A DNA stretch of 64,000 nt from Candidatus Sodalis endolongispinus (GCF_018777395.1 NZ_JAFJYC010000001.1:1736001-1800000); one strand, 5' to 3'. Numbered from the stretch's first letter, positions 19,264 to 29,629 are shown. The notes: generated by a model from the sequence alone, not told the origin. Made by a program: numbers and translations.

Positions 19264-20018
19264 CAGTCAGGGATCCGGTGAGTCAGTAAGGAGACAATCT
19301 GTTCATTTACATCCCGGTAGGCCCTGGGCAGTGACCAGGAAGAGAACCCGACGTAGATGATGCTGCCCGGCGCCACTTCCACATGACGGTGATTCCAGTA
19401 AGCCACAGGCACTTTCTCCGTTTTGCCATCAGGCTGAATAACCCAGACCACGTTCTTTTCCGCGCCGCTCAAGCGCTGGTGGGTTTGCAGATATTCGGCA
19501 ACATCGCGACCGGGCTGATAGGGCTGCGGGCCGGCAGGCGTCGTGACGCCGACCACCTGTATGCTGGTGGGCCGGGATAGCGTATAAACGCTATATTCGC
19601 CGCTCAATCGGCGATTGGCCTCTGCATGCAAACGTATCCAGTCCGGATCCAGCGGCACAAACTGCCGCCCGGTTACCCGCATGGCGGCCAATTGCGCGCG
19701 CACCCTGTCCACCGAGTCGGCCAGTTCGCCGTCATTATCGCCGAGTAGCGCCGCACTAAAAGCACTTAATCGAGCCAGCAACTGCTGCTGCGCCTGCTGT
19801 TGTATCCCGCTGGCGGTCCTTTCCGCAATCACGGTGCCCGGCCACCACGTGCGTCCGTTAAGCCCAGGCCGTAGCGTAAGCTGTTCCAGATTGGCGGCGC
19901 CTTGTAACACCAGCGCTTGGGATTGCCCAGGATAATGAATCGCCACCCGGCTGTCGGCCATGGCGGACGCGATAAAACCAGCACATAAACTCACGGCGAC
20001 TAAGAGTTGTTTTTTCAT
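19263..20018 (-). CDS. yjbG: YjbG/GfcC family periplasmic exopolysaccharide protein
   Basis: The 251-residue protein has a cleavable signal peptide ([21 protein letters not shown]) and a soluble beta-rich body with [17 protein letters not shown] and YIVYVGFSS-like capsule-protein segments (here [10 protein letters not shown] near the end). It matches YjbG, a paralogue of GfcC, thought to help export or assemble exopolysaccharide in the periplasm. It overlaps yjbF upstream by four bases and yjbH downstream by one base, which shows an operon. Confidence 0.9.
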
Positions 20019-20661
20019 GGTTTATAGGGATTTAAGATGGTGGTTTCGATCGGGAAGTAGTCCGGTCCGATAAATTGTTCGGTTTTTATCACGGCACCGG
20101 ATCGCGCATCCACCCAGTAACGGTTACGGTAATGTGTGTTGAGTTCTGTCACGGTGACATCTTCCTCAAGCACGCGGGTCGCGCGGGGGACATTGAGTAT
20201 CGTCAGGGTTTCATTATCCGCCAGACTGAAGCGGGAAATAAATGTCGCGGCCCGCAGCTGGCCTTTTCTGTCCAAGAACGGGTGGACGTCCATTCGGTGC
20301 CATTGAGAATGCGATTGGGATGGATAAGGGGATCGGTGTCGAGGTTGGTCACTTCCAGCAGGTTATCCGTCAATCCCAGAGTCTTGACGAGACGCACGTT
20401 GCGCGTCACCAGCATCGCCTGGTCGCGGGTAGCCCATTTCAAATTACCTTGTTCGGCATACTCCAGCACCACGAAAATCTGCGACCCGTCGTTCACCTTG
20501 GCGTACATACTGGCGTAAGGGATCGCGCGGACCTACGCCGGCGTCATCTCAACGTCAGGCGTCCCAAACATGGCCAATGCGAACGTATCACCTATACCCT
20601 TTTGTGACTGACTGCAAGCGGCCAACAGAAAGCACACTACTAACAAAAAGAAATAGCGCAC
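20015..20661 (-). pseudogene. yjbF: YjbF/GfcB-type lipoprotein, nonsense and frameshift
   Basis: A lipoprotein signal is visible (VRYFFLLVVCFLLAAC from GTG 20661, lipobox LAAC), then GTPDVEMTPA followed by an in-frame TAG near 20533. The frame continues MYAKVNDGSQIFVVLEYAEQ to about 20290, then a frameshift moves the rest (FISRFSLADNETLTILNVPR, then YWVDARSGAVIKTEQF) into a second frame ending at 20015. The signal region may carry a further shift, because a better-placed ATG (20668) is out of frame with the lipobox. YjbF is the outer-membrane lipoprotein of the yjb operon; without it the pathway may not work. Confidence 0.85.
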
Positions 20662-20733
20662 GTCGTTTCATCCTAAACGAAAAATGTCCAAAAAATAACC
20701 ACACTTGCGTGTGGTTACTGATTATTTTTTTAC

Positions 20734-21000
20734 TTAGAACGTTGACGTCGTGGTGCTCGTGCCGGGGTTGTTACTACCGCCACCGTTATCGTCATTGTGG
20801 GAAGAGATCAACGCCGCGCCAGCGATAACGGCGATAGCGCCGACACCTACCGCCGTGGCCGCGCCAGCACTCAGGCCGGAAGCCGTTGCGCCACCTGCGG
20901 TGCCGCCCTGGTCAGTACCGGTGGTGGCCGGTGCTGCGATCGCATAAGAACCACTCGCCATCAACGCTGCAGCTATTACTACACTTAACAATTTTTTCAT
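20734..21000 (-). CDS. yjbE: YjbE small Gly/Ala/Thr-rich secreted protein
   Basis: ATG 21000 (MKKLLSVVIAAALMASGSYA) gives 88 residues with a signal peptide ending near AIA. The mature part is low-complexity, with a hydrophobic AGAATAVGVGAIAVIAGAALI segment and a Ser/Thr/Asn-rich tail (NNPGTSTTTSTF). It matches E. coli YjbE, first gene of yjbEFGH. AGGTATTTAAT precedes the ATG. The product is probably secreted or envelope-located; its role is unknown. Confidence 0.88.
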   Translation of the reverse strand: MKKLLSVVIAAALMASGSYAIAAPATTGTDQGGTAGGATASGLSAGAATAVGVGAIAVIAGAALISSHNDDNGGGSNNPGTSTTTSTF

Positions 21001-21405
21001 ATTAAATACCTTTAACTCATGAGGATGATGACTATAAAGAAAGTTAATGGTTATCTGACTTATATAAGAATCATAAATCAATATAATGCAATAAAATACA
21101 GATTGCATTCTTGGCCCATGAGAAGGTCACAAAAGTGCTGAAAGGCGGGTGAGAACGGACTAATGCGATATATTCCACTGCTTTGTTATCGACATGTGAA
21201 ATTAAATATCGCCATCACTCCATTATTGTCGAGATAATTTGCTGAAAGGCATACTACTTGGACCCTGCATTAGGTAAAAAGTTGCAGCGATGCATTACGT
21301 CCACGCCTTGGGCAAATAGCCGATATGTCAGGGGAAATTAAACATTAACTCGCTGTTTTTTAACTATTAATGGGAATTTTTTACCGACAACTCCCACGAT
21401 AATTA

Positions 21406-21431
21406 ACCGGCCTCGGCCGGTGTGTTTTTAA
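21406..21431 (+). terminator. Orphan terminator-like hairpin
   Basis: A 7-base-pair stem (ACCGGCC/GGCCGGT) with a 2-base centre is followed by TGTTTTTA. No plus-strand gene ends just before it. Confidence 0.4.
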
Positions 21432-21500
21432 GAATATCTCTAAAAGTGTTTCTAAATCGCTACCGTCGTCACGCTTTACAGTGTTGGTCGTCGGGCGCTA

Positions 21501-21528
21501 TGAAAGAAGGCGGCCAGAAACTGGCCGC
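21501..21528 (-). terminator. Probable terminator of pgi
   Basis: On the minus strand GCGGCCAG-TTT-CTGGCCGC is followed by CTTCTTTCA, a short T-rich tail. It is about 20 bases past the pgi stop. Confidence 0.65.
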
Positions 21529-21548
21529 GCGGCCTCAAGAAAAATTTA

Positions 21549-23198
21549 TCAGTGGCGCCAGGATTTATAGCGATTGATCAGGCCGTTGGTGGAACTATCG
21601 TGGGCATCAATCTGATTATCTTGCGCCAATTCCGGCAAAATGCGATTGGCAAGCTGCTTGCCTAACTCAACGCCCCACTGATCAAAGGTATAAATATTCA
21701 ATATCGCCCCCTGGGTGAAGATCTTATGTTCGTACAGCGCAATTAGCGCACCCAAACTATAAGGCGTAATCTCACGCAGCAAAATGGAGTTGGTGGGTCG
21801 ATTACCCTCGAACACTTTAAACGGCGCCACATGCTGCACTTGATCCGGTGATTTCCCGGCTGCGCTAAATTCCTGCTCCACCGCCTCGCGAGACTTGCCA
21901 AAGGCGAGCGCTTCGGTCTGGGCAAAGAAATTGGAAAGCAGCTTGGCGTGGTGATCGGTAAGGGGATTGTGGCTGATGGCGGGCGCGATAAAGTCGCAGG
22001 GAACAATTTTAGTCCCTTGGTGGATCAGCTGATAAAACGCATGCTGACCGTTGGTGCCCGGTTCGCCCCAAATAATCTGCCCGGTTTGATAGCTGACGGC
22101 ATGCCCCTCGCGATCGACATATTTCCCGTTGGACTCCATATTCCCCTGCTGGAAATAAGCGGCGAAGCGGTGCATGTATTGATCGTAAGGTAAAATCGCC
22201 TCTGTCTCCATGCCGAAGAAATTGTTATACCAAATACCGATGAGCGCCAGCAGCACCGGCAAATTCTTATCCAGCGGCGTTGAGACGAAGTGCTGGTCCA
22301 TAGCGTGCGCGCCGCTGAGCAGTTTTTCAAAATTAGCGAAGCCTAGCGACAGCGCAATGGACAGACCGATGGCGGACCAGAGCGAATAGCGGCCCCCCAC
22401 CCAATCCCAGAACTCAAACATATTTTCGGTATCGATGCCAAATTCCGCTACCGCTTTTGCGTTGGTAGACAGCGCGGCGAAATGGCGGGCGACATGTTGC
22501 TCATCCCCGGTGGTTTTCAAGAACCAATCCCGGGCGCTGTGGGCGTTGGTCATGGTTTCCTGGGTGGTAAAGGTCTTGGACGCCACCAGGAATAACGTGG
22601 TAGCCGGATCCAGGTCTTTTACCGTTTCGGCAATATGCGTTGCATCCACGTTGGACACATAATGCATATTGAGATGGTTTTTATAAGGCCGCAGCGCCTC
22701 TGTCACCATATACGGGCCAAGATCGGAGCCGCCGATGCCGATATTGACAATATCGGTGATGGTGCGGCCGGTATACCCTTTCCATTCGCCGCCGATCACC
22801 CGATCGCAAAACTGTTTCATTTTTGCCAGCACCGCATTAACGTCCGGCATGACATCCTTGCCATCCACGTTAATCGGCGTATTGCTGCGGTTGCGCAGCG
22901 CAACATGCAATACCGCCCGATCTTCGGTACGGTTGATTTTCTCGCCGCTGAACATGGCGGCGATGGCCTCTTTGACGCCACACTCTTCCGCCAGCGCCAG
23001 CAGCCGGGTCAAGGTTTCAGCGGTGATGCGGTTTTTGGAGTAATCCACCAGCATTTGATCGTCGAAGGTGGCCGAGAAAGCGGAAAAACGCTCAGGCTCC
23101 TGGGCGAACAGGTCGCTTATCTGCACGTCTTCCATGGTAGCGAAATGTTGTTGCAGCGCTTTCCAGGCCGCGGTATGACTAGGATTAATATTTTTCAT
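21549..23198 (-). CDS. pgi: Glucose-6-phosphate isomerase
   Basis: The 549-residue protein matches E. coli Pgi in length and throughout. Both family signatures are seen: [16 protein letters not shown] (near residue 273) and [20 protein letters not shown] near the C-terminus, with [13 protein letters not shown] and NSTPIN-type substrate-site segments intact. It interconverts glucose-6-phosphate and fructose-6-phosphate in the cytosol. The neighbourhood (lysC divergent, yjbEFGH following) is as in E. coli. No lesion was found. With edd and gntK broken, glycolysis and the pentose phosphate route would be the remaining ways for hexose. Confidence 0.98.
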   Translation of the reverse strand: MKNINPSHTAAWKALQQHFATMEDVQISDLFAQEPERFSAFSATFDDQMLVDYSKNRITAETLTRLLALAEECGVKEAIAAMFSGEKINRTEDRAVLHVALRNRSNTPINVDGKDVMPDVNAVLAKMKQFCDRVIGGEWKGYTGRTITDIVNIGIGGSDLGPYMVTEALRPYKNHLNMHYVSNVDATHIAETVKDLDPATTLFLVASKTFTTQETMTNAHSARDWFLKTTGDEQHVARHFAALSTNAKAVAEFGIDTENMFEFWDWVGGRYSLWSAIGLSIALSLGFANFEKLLSGAHAMDQHFVSTPLDKNLPVLLALIGIWYNNFFGMETEAILPYDQYMHRFAAYFQQGNMESNGKYVDREGHAVSYQTGQIIWGEPGTNGQHAFYQLIHQGTKIVPCDFIAPAISHNPLTDHHAKLLSNFFAQTEALAFGKSREAVEQEFSAAGKSPDQVQHVAPFKVFEGNRPTNSILLREITPYSLGALIALYEHKIFTQGAILNIYTFDQWGVELGKQLANRILPELAQDNQIDAHDSSTNGLINRYKSWRH

Positions 23199-23484
23199 AA
23201 CAACACTCTTATAGGTGATTAAATCGTCGCATATTTTTTGATTGTATCGCTTAACGCCGCGCAGGGGATGCCTTTTCTTGCGCTAATGATGTCGCCTGGT
23301 GCCAAAACCGACGTCGCCCTTGCGGCATGCCTTTTCAGCCTAACAGACTCACGCTGATTTTCCTGCTGTAAATTGTCGCCTGCCGGGAAAGGCGCCGGCG
23401 ATAATAAATTCACACGCTGCTACGTTGACATCATCGTTATTACCCGTTATTTCTAATGGCCTAGTGACGCATCTGATGCGTTAA

Positions 23485-23674
23485 CCAGAAGAGGCGCGTC
23501 GCCCAGGCAGGGTGTGTGAGGATCCGTTTTCCCGAGACCACACCCCAGGGGGAGCGACGCCGAGACGATAGCGGGCATACGGGCCGGCCGCCGTCGACCA
23601 CAGGGGCTGAATCCCCTGGGTTGTCACCGGCATTGTTCGCCACCAGGCGATCGGCACGGTGGGGCGCTTCTGGG
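23485..23674 (+). promoter_or_regulatory. Lysine riboswitch (L box) of lysC
   Basis: The closing P1 helix pairs CCAGAAGAGGCGC at 23485 with GCGCTTCTGG at 23664-23673. Conserved blocks follow the E. coli lysC leader: AGAGGCGCGTCGCCCA, a GGTGTGTGAGGATCC region, CCCCAGGGGGAGCGACGCCGAGA and GGGGCTGAATCCCCTGGGTTGTCACC. Lysine binding represses lysC. A further 110-base leader follows, with a GATGTCA/TGACATC hairpin at 23744-23764 before the start codon. That part is probably the expression platform. Confidence 0.93.
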
Positions 23675-23786
23675 TGTACCGTAGCCAACTTCTACGCCTG
23701 CTCCCTGTTTCCCGCGCTTGACTCGTGCCTAGTCTGTTTTCACCGATGTCATCAGCCATGACATCCGACACGAGGCATTTTTAGGC

Positions 23787-25151
23787 ATGTCAAACAACTC
23801 AGCTGCTCCCCTGCGGGTAGCCAAATTCGGCGGCACCAGCGTGGCCGATTTCGATGCGATGAACCGCAGCGCGGATATCGTCTTAGCTAATCCCGCGGTA
23901 CGACTGGTGGTGCTTTCCGCCTCGGCCGGCGTCACCAATGTGCTGATCGCGCTGTCGGAAGGCAACGAAGCGGAGCGCCGCGCCTACTATCTGGATGAAA
24001 TGCGCCGCATTCAATACAGCATTATCGACCGTCTGGCGGAGCAAACGGTAATTCGCGAAGAAATAGACCGGATGATCGATAATATCGCCATGCTGGCCGA
24101 GGCGGCGGGACTGGCGACATCGCTGGCACTGACCGATGAGCTGGTCAGCCACGGCGAACTGATGTCGACGCTGCTGTTTGTGGAAGTCCTGCGCCAGCGC
24201 GGCGTGGCGGCGGCGTGGTTTGATGTGCGTAAAGTCATGCGCACCAACGATCAATTCGGCCGCGCCGAGCCGGACAGTCATGCCCTTAAGGCGCAGGCGC
24301 GCACCCTGCTGCTGCCGCGCCTGAAAACTGAGCTGGTCATCACCCAAGGCTTTATCGGTAGCGAGGCAAAGGGGCGCACCACCACGCTCGGACGCGGCGG
24401 CAGCGACTATACCGCAGCGCTACTCGGGGAAGCGCTAGAGGCGGGGCGAATCGATATTTGGACCGATGTGCCCGGTATCTATACTACCGATCCGCGCGTG
24501 GTGCCTACGGCCAAACGGATTGACGAAATCAGCTTTGAGGAAGCGGCGGAAATGGCCACCTTTGGCGCCAAAATACTGCACCAGGCGACGCTGCTGCTGG
24601 CGGTACGCAGCGCGATCCCGGTCTTCGTCGGCTCCAGTAAGGATCCCAGCGCCGGCGGCACGCTGGTGTACAACCACACCGACAATCCGCCGCTGTTCCG
24701 CGCGTTGGCCCTGCGCCGGCGCCAGACGCTGCTGACGTTGCATAGCCTCAACATGCTGCACGCCCGCGGCTTTCTGGCAGAGGTATTTAATATTCTGGCG
24801 CGGCATGCTATCTCGGTGGATCTTATTACCACCTCCGAAGTCAGTGTGGCGTTGACCATGGATACTACCGGCTCCACCACCACCGGCGCGAGCCTGCTGA
24901 CGCAGGCGCTGCTGACCGAGCTGTCCTCGTTGTGCCGGGTAGAGGTGGAAGAGGATCTGGCGTTGGTGGCATTGATTGGCAATAAACTGTCGCAGGCCTG
25001 CGGGGTGGGCAAAGAGGTGTTCGGTGTTCTGGATCCGTTCAACATCCGGCTTATCTGTTACGGCGCTAGCAGCCATAACCTTTGCCTGCTGGTGCCGGGC
25101 GGCGACGCCGAGCAGGTGGTGCGAACCCTGCACAGCGCGTTGTTCGACTGA
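23787..25151 (+). CDS. lysC: Lysine-sensitive aspartokinase III
   Basis: The 454-residue protein reads VAKFGGTSVADFDAMNRSAD near the start (the kinase KFGGTS motif) and has GRGGSDYTAALLGEAL in the kinase domain. The two ACT domains (ISVDLITTSEVSVALTMD and VALIGNKLSQACGVGKEVF) are complete. It phosphorylates aspartate, the entry to lysine, diaminopimelate, threonine and methionine synthesis. The riboswitch upstream and the feedback-binding ACT domains together indicate lysine control. The frame is intact, consistent with a continuing need for diaminopimelate. Confidence 0.97.
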   Translation: MSNNSAAPLRVAKFGGTSVADFDAMNRSADIVLANPAVRLVVLSASAGVTNVLIALSEGNEAERRAYYLDEMRRIQYSIIDRLAEQTVIREEIDRMIDNIAMLAEAAGLATSLALTDELVSHGELMSTLLFVEVLRQRGVAAAWFDVRKVMRTNDQFGRAEPDSHALKAQARTLLLPRLKTELVITQGFIGSEAKGRTTTLGRGGSDYTAALLGEALEAGRIDIWTDVPGIYTTDPRVVPTAKRIDEISFEEAAEMATFGAKILHQATLLLAVRSAIPVFVGSSKDPSAGGTLVYNHTDNPPLFRALALRRRQTLLTLHSLNMLHARGFLAEVFNILARHAISVDLITTSEVSVALTMDTTGSTTTGASLLTQALLTELSSLCRVEVEEDLALVALIGNKLSQACGVGKEVFGVLDPFNIRLICYGASSHNLCLLVPGGDAEQVVRTLHSALFD

Positions 25152-25160
25152 GTCTCATCG

Positions 25161-25310
25161 GCGGTGAACGCCGTGATAACGTGCCGGCGGCCGGTGTGGT
25201 CGGCTGTCGTCACGTTGGCAAACCTCATCCTCTTCGACGGCGGGCGCCGTCAAGACGTGCCGGAGGCCGGTGGTCGGCTGTCGTCACGTTCGCGAACTTC
25301 GGACTCTTCG
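25161..25310. repeat. Imperfect tandem duplication of about 76 bases reaching into yjbB
   Basis: Two units share ACGTGCCGG(C/A)GGCCGGTG and GGTCGGCTGTCGTCACGTT, spaced about 76 bases apart (25180 and 25256). The second unit covers the last 20 or so codons of yjbB. The first lies in the gap after lysC. Confidence 0.75.
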
Positions 25311-26911
25311 TCCAGCTCCAGCACGTTATAGGCCACCGAGCAGAACAGCGAGTTGACCCGTTTCAAATCCCCCAGCAGACTCAAATGCAGCGAGCTGGTT
25401 TCCAGGCTCTGCACATTCTGCTGATGCAACCGGTCAACATGGGCATGGGCATAACGGCGGTCGGTGATACGGAAACGGTGTTTGGCACGGCGCAGACGGT
25501 GGGCGCTGGTCATGTCGTTAGACAAGAACACCGACAGGCTTAACCGTAAATTCGACATCAGTTGCTCATGCAGCGTATCCAGCTCCTTCATCCCTTGCGC
25601 CGAGAAAGCCCGACGCGCGTTGAGCGATTTCGCGGCGATATCCCCCGTCATGCGTTCGATGATATCTCCCGCCTGCTCAAGATTAAGCGCCATTTCAATA
25701 ATTTCCGCCCAGCGGCGCGAATCCGCCTCGTCCAGATCCTCCTTCGGGATCTGCGCCAGATAAAGTTTAATGGCCGTGTACAGCACATCGACGTCGTCGT
25801 CCAGACGGCGTACCTCGCGGTTTTTATCAACCTGCCCGTGCAGCACTTCGGTGTGCAGCAGCAGCATGCTCTCTACCACGTCGCCCATGCGCAGGGTTTC
25901 CCGGGCGGCGTTCACCAGCGCCAGCGCCGGCGTATCCAGCGCGCTGGTATCCAAATGACGTGGCCGCACGCTCCGATCGTCTATCGGCGTATCGGCTATC
26001 CACTTGCTGCACAGGCGCGCCATATGGCCGGCAAAGGGCACCATGGCCAAACAGCGCAGCAAGTTATAGAACACATGGAAATAAATAACCAATTCCGAAT
26101 CCGCCAGCGGTAGCCGTTCCAGCAGTCCCGCCAGCGGCGAGACAAACGGCAGCACGATAAGACAACCGATAAGTTTAAACAGCAAACTACCGAGAGCGAC
26201 ACGTTTCCCTTCGGCGTTCTGGCCGCTGGCGTTCAGCATCGCCAAGATCCCACTGCCGAGATTCGCCCCGATCGCCAGGCATAGCGACACTTTGAAGGAA
26301 ATAACATCGGTGGCGGAGAGGGTGGCGGTCAGCAGTACCGCCGCCAGGCTGGAGTAACTGATAATGGCGAACAGCGCCCCGGTCAAGGCGTCCAGCAGAA
26401 TATCGCCGGTCAGTGACGAGAACAGGACCTTAACGCCATTGGCCTGGGTAATGGGTGTGGAGGCGCTGACGATAAGCTCCAGAGCCAGCAGAATCAACCC
26501 CAGGCCGATAGCGACGCGCCCCAGTTGGCCGGCGCGGGATTGTTTACGGCCGAGGAACAGGCAGACGCCGATAAAAATAAGCAGCGGCGACAGCCAGGAA
26601 AGATCGAAGGTCAGCACCCGCGCCATCAGGGCGGTACCCACATCGGCGCCGAGAATGATCACCAGCGCCGACGTCAGCGCTACCAACTTCTGGGCTACGA
26701 AGGACGTCACCAGCATCGCGGTGGCGTTGCTGCTCTGTACCAGCGCGGTCACGCCGATGCCGGCCATAAAGGCCATGGTTTTCCTTTCTACGCTACGGCT
26801 GAGTACCTGCCGCATCCGGGCACCATAGACACGCATAATACCCGTGCGAACGATATGGGTACCCCATACCAGTAACGCCACGGCGGACAATAGATGTAAC
26901 AGCGTTAACAC
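25250..26911 (-). CDS. yjbB: YjbB family Na+/phosphate cotransporter
   Basis: The 553-residue protein has an N-terminal transporter part with two Na/Pi-cotransport repeats (GIGVTALVQSSNATAMLVTSF and ALFAIISYSSLAAVLLTATL, each with the Q/Y-SS motif) and eight or so hydrophobic segments. A C-terminal PhoU-like helical domain begins near residue 340. It matches E. coli YjbB (543 aa), implicated in phosphate export when phosphate is in excess. The last residues (EERDDSRPPASGTS region) fall in a local tandem duplication and differ from the family. The frame is intact. Confidence 0.93.
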   Translation of the reverse strand: MLTLLHLLSAVALLVWGTHIVRTGIMRVYGARMRQVLSRSVERKTMAFMAGIGVTALVQSSNATAMLVTSFVAQKLVALTSALVIILGADVGTALMARVLTFDLSWLSPLLIFIGVCLFLGRKQSRAGQLGRVAIGLGLILLALELIVSASTPITQANGVKVLFSSLTGDILLDALTGALFAIISYSSLAAVLLTATLSATDVISFKVSLCLAIGANLGSGILAMLNASGQNAEGKRVALGSLLFKLIGCLIVLPFVSPLAGLLERLPLADSELVIYFHVFYNLLRCLAMVPFAGHMARLCSKWIADTPIDDRSVRPRHLDTSALDTPALALVNAARETLRMGDVVESMLLLHTEVLHGQVDKNREVRRLDDDVDVLYTAIKLYLAQIPKEDLDEADSRRWAEIIEMALNLEQAGDIIERMTGDIAAKSLNARRAFSAQGMKELDTLHEQLMSNLRLSLSVFLSNDMTSAHRLRRAKHRFRITDRRYAHAHVDRLHQQNVQSLETSSLHLSLLGDLKRVNSLFCSVAYNVLELDEESEVRERDDSRPPASGTS

Positions 26912-26997
26912 TCGGTTTGTAGCTCCCTTTTACAAATGATTACCGGCGCTCCTTACCGGCGACCCTATGTTGATAAGGAGGTTCATGGGGCCGCGCA

Positions 26998-27992
26998 TCA
27001 GGCAACCTCGCATAGCGTTGATAGCTCTAACTGTAGACCAATTCGTCCGCCATTTGGATAGAGATCTGCCACAGAGCGGTTCAAAACATCCACCAACAGT
27101 AAAACCTGCCGGCATTCCACCCGATAGCGTATCACATTGCCCAACAGGCTATGGCCAAGGATGACCGCGTCAAGCCCTTGCCCGGCCGGCAACAGCGTCA
27201 TGGACTCCGGCCGTATCGCGACCCGCGTCGTATAATGTCGCCCGGTCAGCACACTCGCCTGCCCGGTCTCCAATATATTGTAACTGCCGATGAATCCGGC
27301 GGCAAAAGCGTCTACCAGCCGGGTATAGAGCATCTCCGCACTGTCATTTTGCACAATGCGGCCCTGATTCATCAGCACCACTCTGTCGGACAACGTCAGC
27401 GCTTCTTCTTGATCGTGTGTAACGAAAATGGCGGTGAGTTTAAGCTCCTGCTGGATGAGTCGAATTTGATCGCGCAAGTAGCGACGAATACGCGCATCCA
27501 GCGCCAATAACGGCTCATCGAGCAGCAGTATCCGCGGCCGGGTCACCAGCGATCGGGCCAGCGCCACCCGCTGGCTTTGACCACCGGAAAGTTGATGGGG
27601 ATAGCGGTGGGCGAAGGTCTGCAACTCCACCAGCGCCTCATCGGTGCGCCGGCGGATAACGTCGGGGGCCAGCTTTTGCATCTTCTCAGGCCAAACGCGA
27701 CATTGGCCGCGACCGTCATATTGGGAAACAGCGCGTAACTTTGGAACACCATGCCGATACCGCGCTGCTGCGGCGCCACCGGCAGCAAATTCTGTCCGTC
27801 GAGTATAATCTCGCCGCTATCCACCGCGGTTAAACCGGCAAGACAGCGCAGTAAGGTGGATTTGCCACAGCCGCTGGGGCCCAGCAAGGTGACAAATTCG
27901 CCTTCGTCGGCGCTGAAATCGATGTCGGCGAACACCTGGGTTGGGCCATAATGCTTATTCAGCTGCTTAACCGTTAAATACGCCATCTTCAC
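26998..27992 (-). pseudogene. ABC transporter ATP-binding protein (phosphonate/Fe/spermidine type), frameshifted
   Basis: The Walker A segment LLGPSGCGKSTLLRCLAGL is in the first frame (from 27992), which also holds the Q-loop segment GIGMVFQSYALFPNMTV. Near 27685 one base is missing (FGLR then EKMQKLAP in the next frame). The second frame carries the signature LSGGQSQRVALARSL, Walker B ILLLDEPL and switch THDQEEALTLSD, plus a TOBE-like C-terminus. Intact, it would power the two permeases upstream, and it overlaps the second permease gene by four bases. A run of As in GAAGATGCAAAAGC may have slipped. Most like PhnT in context. Confidence 0.88.
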
Positions 27993-28774
27993 TCCTTTTC
28001 CTTACCGACCGCATTGGCCAGCAATGTCAACAACAGCACCACCACAAAATAAGAAATGACCAGCGCGCTGGTTAAGTGACCGCTGCCGTTACGCATGTTG
28101 TAGAGATAGACCTGCAGGGTTTCGTAGCGATTACCCACCAACAGGTTGGCGAAGACAAACTCGCCGATAAGAAAGGAAAATGACAGCAGCATCGCTATCA
28201 TGCAGCCCTTGCGCAGATTAGGCAGGATGACCAGCAACGCCGCCTGTGCGGTGCTGGCGCCCAGCAGATGGGCCGCATCCATCAGGCTGCGTAGGTTGAT
28301 AGCCTGCATATTGTTGTTCACGGCGCGGTACATGAACGGCAACATCAAAGTGAAATAGCAGCCGATTAATATCCAGGGAGTACCGGTCAGCGCCAGAGGG
28401 CCGTCGGAATAGAGTTGCAATAGCCCTACCGAAGAGACGATCGGCGGGACGGCGAACGGCAATAGGATGAAAATATTCATCACCCCATCCAGCCAAGGGA
28501 AAAAGTAGGCGATGACAAAAATCACCGGCAGCACCAGCAACGCCGACAACAGCAGCGCGCCCAGACAAATGAGCAAAGAATGCCCCAGCGCGGTCAAAAA
28601 ACGCGGGGCGCGCCATAAATCCAAAAACCATTTAAGCTCGAAGCCTTGCGGTAAAATCGTGGCCCCCCAGGTGCTGCTGAAGGCATAAACCAGCGTTGCC
28701 GCCAGCGGTAATAACAGCACTACCAGCAGCATAACCACCACGCCGCGGTGCCAGAGCAATTCGGCCTGACTCAT
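27989..28774 (-). CDS. ABC transporter permease (second of pair)
   Basis: The 261-residue protein has about six hydrophobic helices and a binding-protein-dependent permease EAA loop (LMDAAHLLGASTAQAALLVILPNLRKG, seen in pieces near residue 170). It begins MSQAELLWHRGVVVMLLVVL. It sits between the first permease (18-base gap) and the ATPase (4-base overlap), so it is co-transcribed. By order and partner genes it corresponds to PhnV-type proteins of 2-aminoethylphosphonate importers. The frame is intact although its ATPase and binding protein genes are broken. Confidence 0.85.
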   Translation of the reverse strand: MSQAELLWHRGVVVMLLVVLLLPLAATLVYAFSSTWGATILPQGFELKWFLDLWRAPRFLTALGHSLLICLGALLLSALLVLPVIFVIAYFFPWLDGVMNIFILLPFAVPPIVSSVGLLQLYSDGPLALTGTPWILIGCYFTLMLPFMYRAVNNNMQAINLRSLMDAAHLLGASTAQAALLVILPNLRKGCMIAMLLSFSFLIGEFVFANLLVGNRYETLQVYLYNMRNGSGHLTSALVISYFVVVLLLTLLANAVGKEKE

Positions 28775-28792
28775 CCCTCTCTCCTTGCGCGC

Positions 28793-29629
28793 TTAGAGCG
28801 TGCGGATATAGCTGCGGCGCACCAGCAGTTGATGCACCAAGGTTATCAACACCATCAGCGCCACCAACACCATACCCAATGCGCTTGCCAGGTGCGGGTC
28901 GAGGTCGAGATCGCCTGCCACCAGCGCAGAAATGCGGATCGGAATGATGTTGTAATTACCGGTGGTCAGCGCAAAGAGGGTGGCGTAGGCTCCGAGCGCG
29001 TTGGCCAGCAGGATCACAAAGGTGCCGAGCAGCGCCGGGGTCAATACCGGCAAACCGATACGCAACCAATAACGCAAACGGCTTGCACCCAGCAGGGCCG
29101 CAGATTCGCGCCATTCTTCGAGCAACGCGCCGAAGGCGGGAAACAGCAGCAGCACGCCTAAGGGGATCTGAAAATAGGTATAAAACACCGTTAAGCCGGT
29201 TTTGGAGTACAGACTAAAATCTGTCATCCAGCCGTAGCGGCGCAGCAGCAAGGTGACGCAGCCGTTGGCGCCCAGCAAAATAATGAAGGCAAAAGCCAGC
29301 GGCACACCGGTAAAGTTGCTGGTCATGTTGGTGAAGGCAATGGCACCGTCACGCAGGCGCTGGGCGCCCAGTCGGTGTAAGGAGTAGCTGGCGACGGTGG
29401 CGATAAGCAGACCGCATAAGCTGGAGGAAAATGTCAGTTGCAAGGAAAACTGCATTGCCTGGCGATAGAACGGCGAGCTGAAGATCGTGCGGTAGTTGGC
29501 AATCCCCCATCCATCGAGGTCACTCAAGAAACTCCCGATAGCCATCCACACCAGTGGCGCTAATTGAAACGCGCTAAATAACAGCGCAAACGTCAGGAGC
29601 ACCAGCGCCGCCATCCCTTTGCCGTTCAT
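28793..29629 (-). CDS. ABC transporter permease (first of pair)
   Basis: The 278-residue membrane protein begins MNGKGMAALVLLTFALLFSA and has about six helices. Its EAA loop includes WRESAALLGASRLRYWLRIG. The start codon overlaps the stop of the preceding phosphodiesterase-like gene by four bases, which shows translational coupling and a single operon. It is PhnU-like by position. No lesion was found. Confidence 0.85.
   Translation of the reverse strand: MNGKGMAALVLLTFALLFSAFQLAPLVWMAIGSFLSDLDGWGIANYRTIFSSPFYRQAMQFSLQLTFSSSLCGLLIATVASYSLHRLGAQRLRDGAIAFTNMTSNFTGVPLAFAFIILLGANGCVTLLLRRYGWMTDFSLYSKTGLTVFYTYFQIPLGVLLLFPAFGALLEEWRESAALLGASRLRYWLRIGLPVLTPALLGTFVILLANALGAYATLFALTTGNYNIIPIRISALVAGDLDLDPHLASALGMVLVALMVLITLVHQLLVRRSYIRTL

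Larger units (their letters stand above)
21001..21548. other. Upstream region of the yjb operon, no gene seen
   Basis: The stretch is AT-rich. The part near 21001-21120 should hold the yjbE promoter and leader; the rest shows no coding frame. A hairpin ACCGGCC-TC-GGCCGGT at 21406-21421 followed by TGTGTTTTTA resembles a plus-strand terminator with no gene before it. It may be a remnant. Confidence 0.5.

Noticed and set aside
22635..23222. 195-codon plus-strand frame
   Set aside because: Antisense to pgi, which is intact and fully conserved.
25464..26875. Plus-strand frames over yjbB
   Set aside because: Shadows of a well-supported membrane protein gene.
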